Below are positions 5,718-8,604 of a DNA stretch of 8,604 bases, one piece after another (the stretch's first letter is position 1; each line of letters starts with the position of its first letter). The position numbers were made by a program, and so were the translations under genes. A model generated the notes under the pieces. That model was not told the origin of the DNA. It saw only the letters and a list, made by a program, of their open reading frames with translations, and searched no databases. Source of the DNA: Parachlamydiaceae bacterium (GTDB lineage: Bacteria > Chlamydiota > Chlamydiia > Chlamydiales > Parachlamydiaceae); the NCBI GenBank assembly GCA_013815395.1, contig JACDGH010000102.1, positions 1 to 8,604 of the forward strand, read 5' to 3'.

Positions 5718-5735
5718 CACATCCTCAAGGATGTG
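5718..5735 (-). other. perfect hairpin in the murA leader
   Basis: CACATCC (5718-5724) and GGATGTG (5729-5735) form a perfect 7-bp stem with a four-base loop. It sits 15 bases above the alternative start at 5702 and 57 above the preferred start at 5660. No U run follows on either strand, so it is not a terminator. It could shape the 5' leader of the murA mRNA or be a dyad protein-binding site. Confidence 0.4.
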
Positions 5736-5856
5736 CCTGGACATGCCAATTTACATTAATGTCCTCTTCTCTGCAACACTTTATTGACATTTTCTTAGCA
5801 TTATTTGTTGTTTTTATACAATAAAAATTTAATGTTTTTTTTAAATACAATAATTT

Positions 5857-5873
5857 AAAATTTCCTGCGGAAA
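5857..5873 (-). terminator. weak terminator candidate downstream of the Lys/Glu-rich gene
   Basis: On the - strand TTTCC-GCA-GGAAA (5873-5861) is followed by TTTT (5860-5857). The stem has only five pairs, two of them G-C. It begins about 60 bases after the stop codon of the gene at 5934-6638 and lies upstream of murA. Termination would be inefficient, so some read-through into murA is possible. Confidence 0.3.
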
Positions 5874-5933
5874 AAATGAAATTAGTTTTGAGCCTAGATT
5901 AGAATTCTTGAGTTTTTGTAAGAGCATTATTTT

Positions 5934-6638
5934 TCAAAATTCTTCGGTAAACCATTTATCTTTGACATTTACACCATTATTTCTTTCTATTTCTAAGGTT
6001 TGGCCTTCTCGATAAGAAGTAATCTCTTTTTCAAGTTCATCCTTTGTACTTGACAATAACAATTTTATTTCCGAATTAAGTGCAAAAGTGTTTTTATCAA
6101 ATAATGCAGTGATTTTACTTTGGTCCTTGCTTATTAATACTTTACCTTTAAATGTAAGAACAGACTTACTTAATTTTTTTAGCTGCTTAATTTCGCTTTC
6201 TTGTTTTTTAATGTGATCAGTATTTATTCCTTTAAGCCAATTTAGTCCTTTGAGCGAAGCACGCCTCGTCTTAGCTTCCGTTTTAGCGTATGAATGCTGT
6301 AATTCAAATTCTTCAATCTTCCTATCTATGGCATGAACTGCACCATCGATAAACAATGCGAATAATCTAACTTCATTATCTTTTTTTGTTTTTTTAAGCT
6401 CTTTAATGTCGCTTTTCAATTTTTTAATTTCAGGTGATCCTTTAACTATTTGTGCCAACCAAGCTCGTCCTTTTAGTTTCTTCAAATATTCTTTTTCGGA
6501 TTTAGTTGTGCTTAGAAGGATTTTTGAAAAATTATTAATCTTTATATTTATTGTTGATAAATCAAATTTAATTTCTTGAGGACTCTTATAAGGAATCTTA
6601 TAAACGATTTTATGGGATTCTCCTCCTACTGTGTGCAT
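5934..6638 (-). CDS. hypothetical Lys/Glu-rich protein with internal repeats
   Basis: I do not recognise this 234-residue protein. The frame extends upstream to a TTG ending at 6713, but ATG 6638-6636 with GGAGG three bases before it is far better, and the extra 25 codons look like intergenic AT-rich DNA. It has no signal peptide, no membrane segment and no cysteine. About a third of residues are Lys, Glu or Asp, and it is probably mostly helical. A module of about 72 residues repeats. LKG-x2-WL ... IKK ... S-x-IK-x-LKK-x2-K is seen at 55-86 and 129-158. The preceding segment (I/L-x-x-K/E-I with S/T/K/E-rich sequence) is seen at about 25-57, 96-131 and 180-212. This gives two full copies and a partial third. 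Such repeats suggest a scaffold or a binding protein, but no function can be named. AGGAGGA inside the gene (codons 4-6, 6627-6621) mimics a ribosome site but has no start codon behind it. Confidence 0.78.
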   Translation of the reverse strand: MHTVGGESHKIVYKIPYKSPQEIKFDLSTINIKINNFSKILLSTTKSEKEYLKKLKGRAWLAQIVKGSPEIKKLKSDIKELKKTKKDNEVRLFALFIDGAVHAIDRKIEEFELQHSYAKTEAKTRRASLKGLNWLKGINTDHIKKQESEIKQLKKLSKSVLTFKGKVLISKDQSKITALFDKNTFALNSEIKLLLSSTKDELEKEITSYREGQTLEIERNNGVNVKDKWFTEEF

Positions 6639-6641
6639 AAT

Positions 6642-6646
6642 CCTCC
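6642..6646 (-). promoter_or_regulatory. ribosome binding site that sets the start of the Lys/Glu-rich gene
   Basis: GGAGG on the - strand, three bases before ATG 6638. It is the strongest such site in the window, though its spacing is shorter than usual. It decides in favour of ATG 6638 over the TTG at 6713. Confidence 0.7.
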
Positions 6647-6701
6647 AATAATTATGAACTAATTCTATAAATTCTACTAACTTAATTATTACAAAAAAAT
6701 A

Positions 6702-6707
6702 ATTATA
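6702..6707 (-). promoter_or_regulatory. candidate -10 box for the Lys/Glu-rich gene
   Basis: A perfect TATAAT reads on the - strand here, giving a start near 6695 and a leader of about 57 bases. The -35 at 17 bp (CAGAAT) is poor. A second possibility is TTGACT (6766-6761) with a weak TAATAC at 15 bp. The AT-richness makes either uncertain. Confidence 0.25.
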
Positions 6708-6918
6708 TATCAATACTATAAATTATTCTGCCTTTCAATGTATTATCACATAATTCTATAAGTCAATGCAATAACGGCAAAAAGATACTGAGGCACAAAA
6801 GAAGGCTAAGTAATGAATTTCCTGGTGTCTAAGTGTCTTGTTTAGAATTAACTGCTATGTTTATGTGTGAATATAGGACGTGCCGAGGTTTTAGTAAATT
6901 TCTATAAAGCATTTTTTG
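6708..6918. other. non-coding part of the divergent spacer, nothing recognised
   Basis: The full spacer between the divergent genes is 6639-7017. Apart from the ribosome site and promoter candidates listed, I see no gene, tRNA, clear hairpin or repeat here. Two tiny + frames (ATG 6813, 10 codons; ATG 6856, 16 codons) have no convincing ribosome site and were not called. Confidence 0.6.
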
Positions 6919-6947
6919 TTGAATAACAATTAAAATTATGGTATTAT
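6919..6947 (+). promoter_or_regulatory. sigma-70-type promoter of the large hypothetical gene
   Basis: TTGAAT (6919-6924, 4 of 6 consensus) and TATTAT (6942-6947, 5 of 6) have the ideal 17-bp spacer. TGG before the -10 makes it an extended -10 promoter. Transcription would start near 6954, giving a leader of about 64 bases to ATG 7018. This is the best-formed promoter in the window. Confidence 0.5.
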
Positions 6948-7017
6948 GCATTTTAATTATTTATTTTTTATTAATAAATTTCATTGAAAAACAATCATTT
7001 AACATCGGTTTACAACT

Positions 7018-8604
7018 ATGAGTTCATCATTTGATTTAAAACTATCCGGATTTCAGTCTCAGTCTATCGGACATTTAACCCCACTTTTGTCCACAATTCC
7101 CACCAGCGCGACAGCCCCGAGTTCTCCCAAATCTAACGTTATGCAAGCTGCCCTTCCTGTATTTCAGGACTTAAGCAATAACGAAGGAACGGAAAATACC
7201 AATAGGGGAAATGTTAGTTCTGAGAATCTCTTTTTGCAAGAGAATAACTCCGAAAAAACCGAGTCGCAATTATCTTTTGTTGAACATGTAAATCAGATGA
7301 TAGCGACAAATCCTTTATCGCCCGGAATTTCATTTTTTTCTTTGTTTGCTATAGAGTTTTGCAAGCTTCAGGCAAGGGTTAAAGCTTCAAAATCGCCTTT
7401 TATGCCTAAGCTCGAGCAATTTTGGAGATCGTGGCACGCATCATATGCTCAAACTGTAAAATGTTTTTTAAAAAATGAAATCGATCAAAATGATCAGAAA
7501 ACACTTGCCGAATCCATAAAAAAAATGGCGCGCTTGCCTAGTCTTGCAAAACAGATGTCAATTTCTGAGATTAAAAATTCATTGAATAATGAAGCTCAAG
7601 TAGATGCTATTTTGAACGCCTATCTATGCGATTGGGAAAACTATCAAAAGTTACTAACGAAATTTTTTGCATTCGAGGGATTTTTAGAAGATGTTCCACA
7701 TCGTCCAGATTTTGATCCGGAAAAAAATACTAGGCCCTTGTCTTCTTCAAAGTGGACAATCGATACTGCTAATGAGCTTTATAGGTTTGTCGCATTTATA
7801 AAAGATTCCATGCCCACTTTTCCGGGGGATTTTTTTCAATTTAATCCATTTGATTTGATTTTAGAAAAAATTGACCTTGTAAGACAAGGTGACTTTGAGG
7901 ACTTAACGCAAATTGCGGCTAGTTGGCATGAGATGTTACATTGTGTGGCAGATAATTTTATGGATTTAACCCATCTGCGAGAAGCTAAAGCTTGTAAGAA
8001 TTCTATTTTAGATAGTGCTATTTTTTGGATGCGAGAAATAATTAAAACACTTGAGTTCTCAGTGCTACCAGTGGCTGATTTTGCATACGAAGATACTTTA
8101 TTTTATCAGCAAAGATTGAGCAATAATATCATTTGTCTACACAGTTTTATAATGGATTTTGAGGATGGCATCAATTGCTTTGAATTCGATGATCAACCTG
8201 TTTGTAAATTGCTGGAAAAAATTAACAACAAATTTTTCAATAAAATAATCGACCTAAGATCAGGTTTAAAACCCTTGATCAAAATGACGCTGATATGTGA
8301 ATGCTTGAATTTCAATTTATTGCCCTTTGTTAGGAGAGATCTTAAAGAATTTTCAGAGAAATTAAAGCCATTATTGGAAAATATTTTGCAAACATTGTCC
8401 GAAACTCAAAAGAAACATTCAGAAAAATTGCAAGGGCTACCTCTCGTGGAAATGACTAAGAAATTGGGGATGGTCATGGTCATTATGCATGATATACAAA
8501 AGTTGCAAGGTGAAAAAAATGACTGGCTGAGTGATTTTCCGCCAGAGTATCTTTTATTTATTAGCATGGCCGATGAAGTTAGCGTTGAAGTTGATGTTCC
8601 GGCG
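7018..8604 (+). CDS. large hypothetical protein, candidate secreted effector (partial, 3' end missing)
   Basis: The frame is open from ATG 7018 to the window edge, 529 codons, with no stop seen. I do not recognise the family. Residues 1-81 are low-complexity and rich in Ser, Thr, Asn and Pro (MSSSFDLKLSGFQ ... TIPTSATAPSSPKSN). From about residue 82 it becomes an ordered-looking, mostly helical sequence with many aromatic, Lys and Glu residues and scattered cysteines. No convincing transmembrane helix, signal peptide or catalytic motif is visible. A disordered Ser/Thr-rich N-terminus is common in chlamydial type III secretion substrates, so an effector role is plausible, but this is inference from composition only. 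There is no clear ribosome site before the ATG, although a good promoter lies 64 bases upstream. It is transcribed divergently from the Lys/Glu-rich gene. Confidence 0.8.
   Translation, partial: MSSSFDLKLSGFQSQSIGHLTPLLSTIPTSATAPSSPKSNVMQAALPVFQDLSNNEGTENTNRGNVSSENLFLQENNSEKTESQLSFVEHVNQMIATNPLSPGISFFSLFAIEFCKLQARVKASKSPFMPKLEQFWRSWHASYAQTVKCFLKNEIDQNDQKTLAESIKKMARLPSLAKQMSISEIKNSLNNEAQVDAILNAYLCDWENYQKLLTKFFAFEGFLEDVPHRPDFDPEKNTRPLSSSKWTIDTANELYRFVAFIKDSMPTFPGDFFQFNPFDLILEKIDLVRQGDFEDLTQIAASWHEMLHCVADNFMDLTHLREAKACKNSILDSAIFWMREIIKTLEFSVLPVADFAYEDTLFYQQRLSNNIICLHSFIMDFEDGINCFEFDDQPVCKLLEKINNKFFNKIIDLRSGLKPLIKMTLICECLNFNLLPFVRRDLKEFSEKLKPLLENILQTLSETQKKHSEKLQGLPLVEMTKKLGMVMVIMHDIQKLQGEKNDWLSDFPPEYLLFISMADEVSVEVDVPA

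Noticed and set aside
5783..5788. Perfect TTGACA -35 hexamer on the + strand
   Set aside because: No acceptable -10 follows at 15-19 bp, and no + strand gene lies downstream for over 1 kb.
6639..6713. Upstream extension of the Lys/Glu-rich protein to a TTG start
   Set aside because: The 25 codons are AT-rich spacer, the TTG has no ribosome site, and ATG 6638 has GGAGG directly before it.
6813..6906. Two tiny + strand frames (10 and 16 codons) in the divergent spacer
   Set aside because: Too short, without convincing ribosome sites, and not recognisable as remnants of a known gene.

Overview
The window looks like chromosomal DNA of an amoeba-associated chlamydia (Parachlamydiaceae-like: Protochlamydia, Parachlamydia or Neochlamydia). 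I infer this from two nucleotide transporters of the NTT (ATP/ADP translocase) family in tandem, a MurA whose sequence runs closely along the chlamydial MurA I remember from Chlamydia trachomatis, low G+C DNA, and several lineage-type proteins I do not recognise. The exact species cannot be fixed by eye.

Layout. 1-201 is the 3' end of one NTT transporter and 352-1950 is a complete second one, both on +. A hairpin-T terminator follows, then a short AT-rich spacer with operator-like repeats. Next is a hypothetical membrane protein (2280-3026) whose 5' end seems to be frameshifted: the expected start, with a good ribosome binding site, lies at 2191 in another frame. A very strong bidirectional terminator (3054-3088) closes the + strand block. 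Positions 3089-3688 hold no gene but are full of repeats: a near-perfect inverted repeat with 64-bp arms, a third partial copy of the same element, and a 9-bp minisatellite present as a 14-unit array and an opposed 4-unit array.

On the - strand, murA (peptidoglycan precursor synthesis) is followed after 58 bp by a CDP-alcohol phosphatidyltransferase, probably pgsA (phosphatidylglycerol synthesis). No convincing terminator separates them, so they may be one envelope-biogenesis transcript. pgsA ends three bases before the minisatellite, which continues in its reading frame.

The right end carries two unrecognised genes transcribed divergently from a 379-bp AT-rich spacer. One is a Lys/Glu-rich 234-residue protein (-) built from an internal repeat. 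The other is a large protein (+) that runs off the window, with a Ser/Thr-rich N-terminus suggestive of a secreted effector. I found no tRNA, rRNA, CRISPR array, intact transposase or recognisable defence system. The most unusual material is the repeat-dense convergent spacer, the frameshifted membrane protein gene and the internally repetitive orphan protein.
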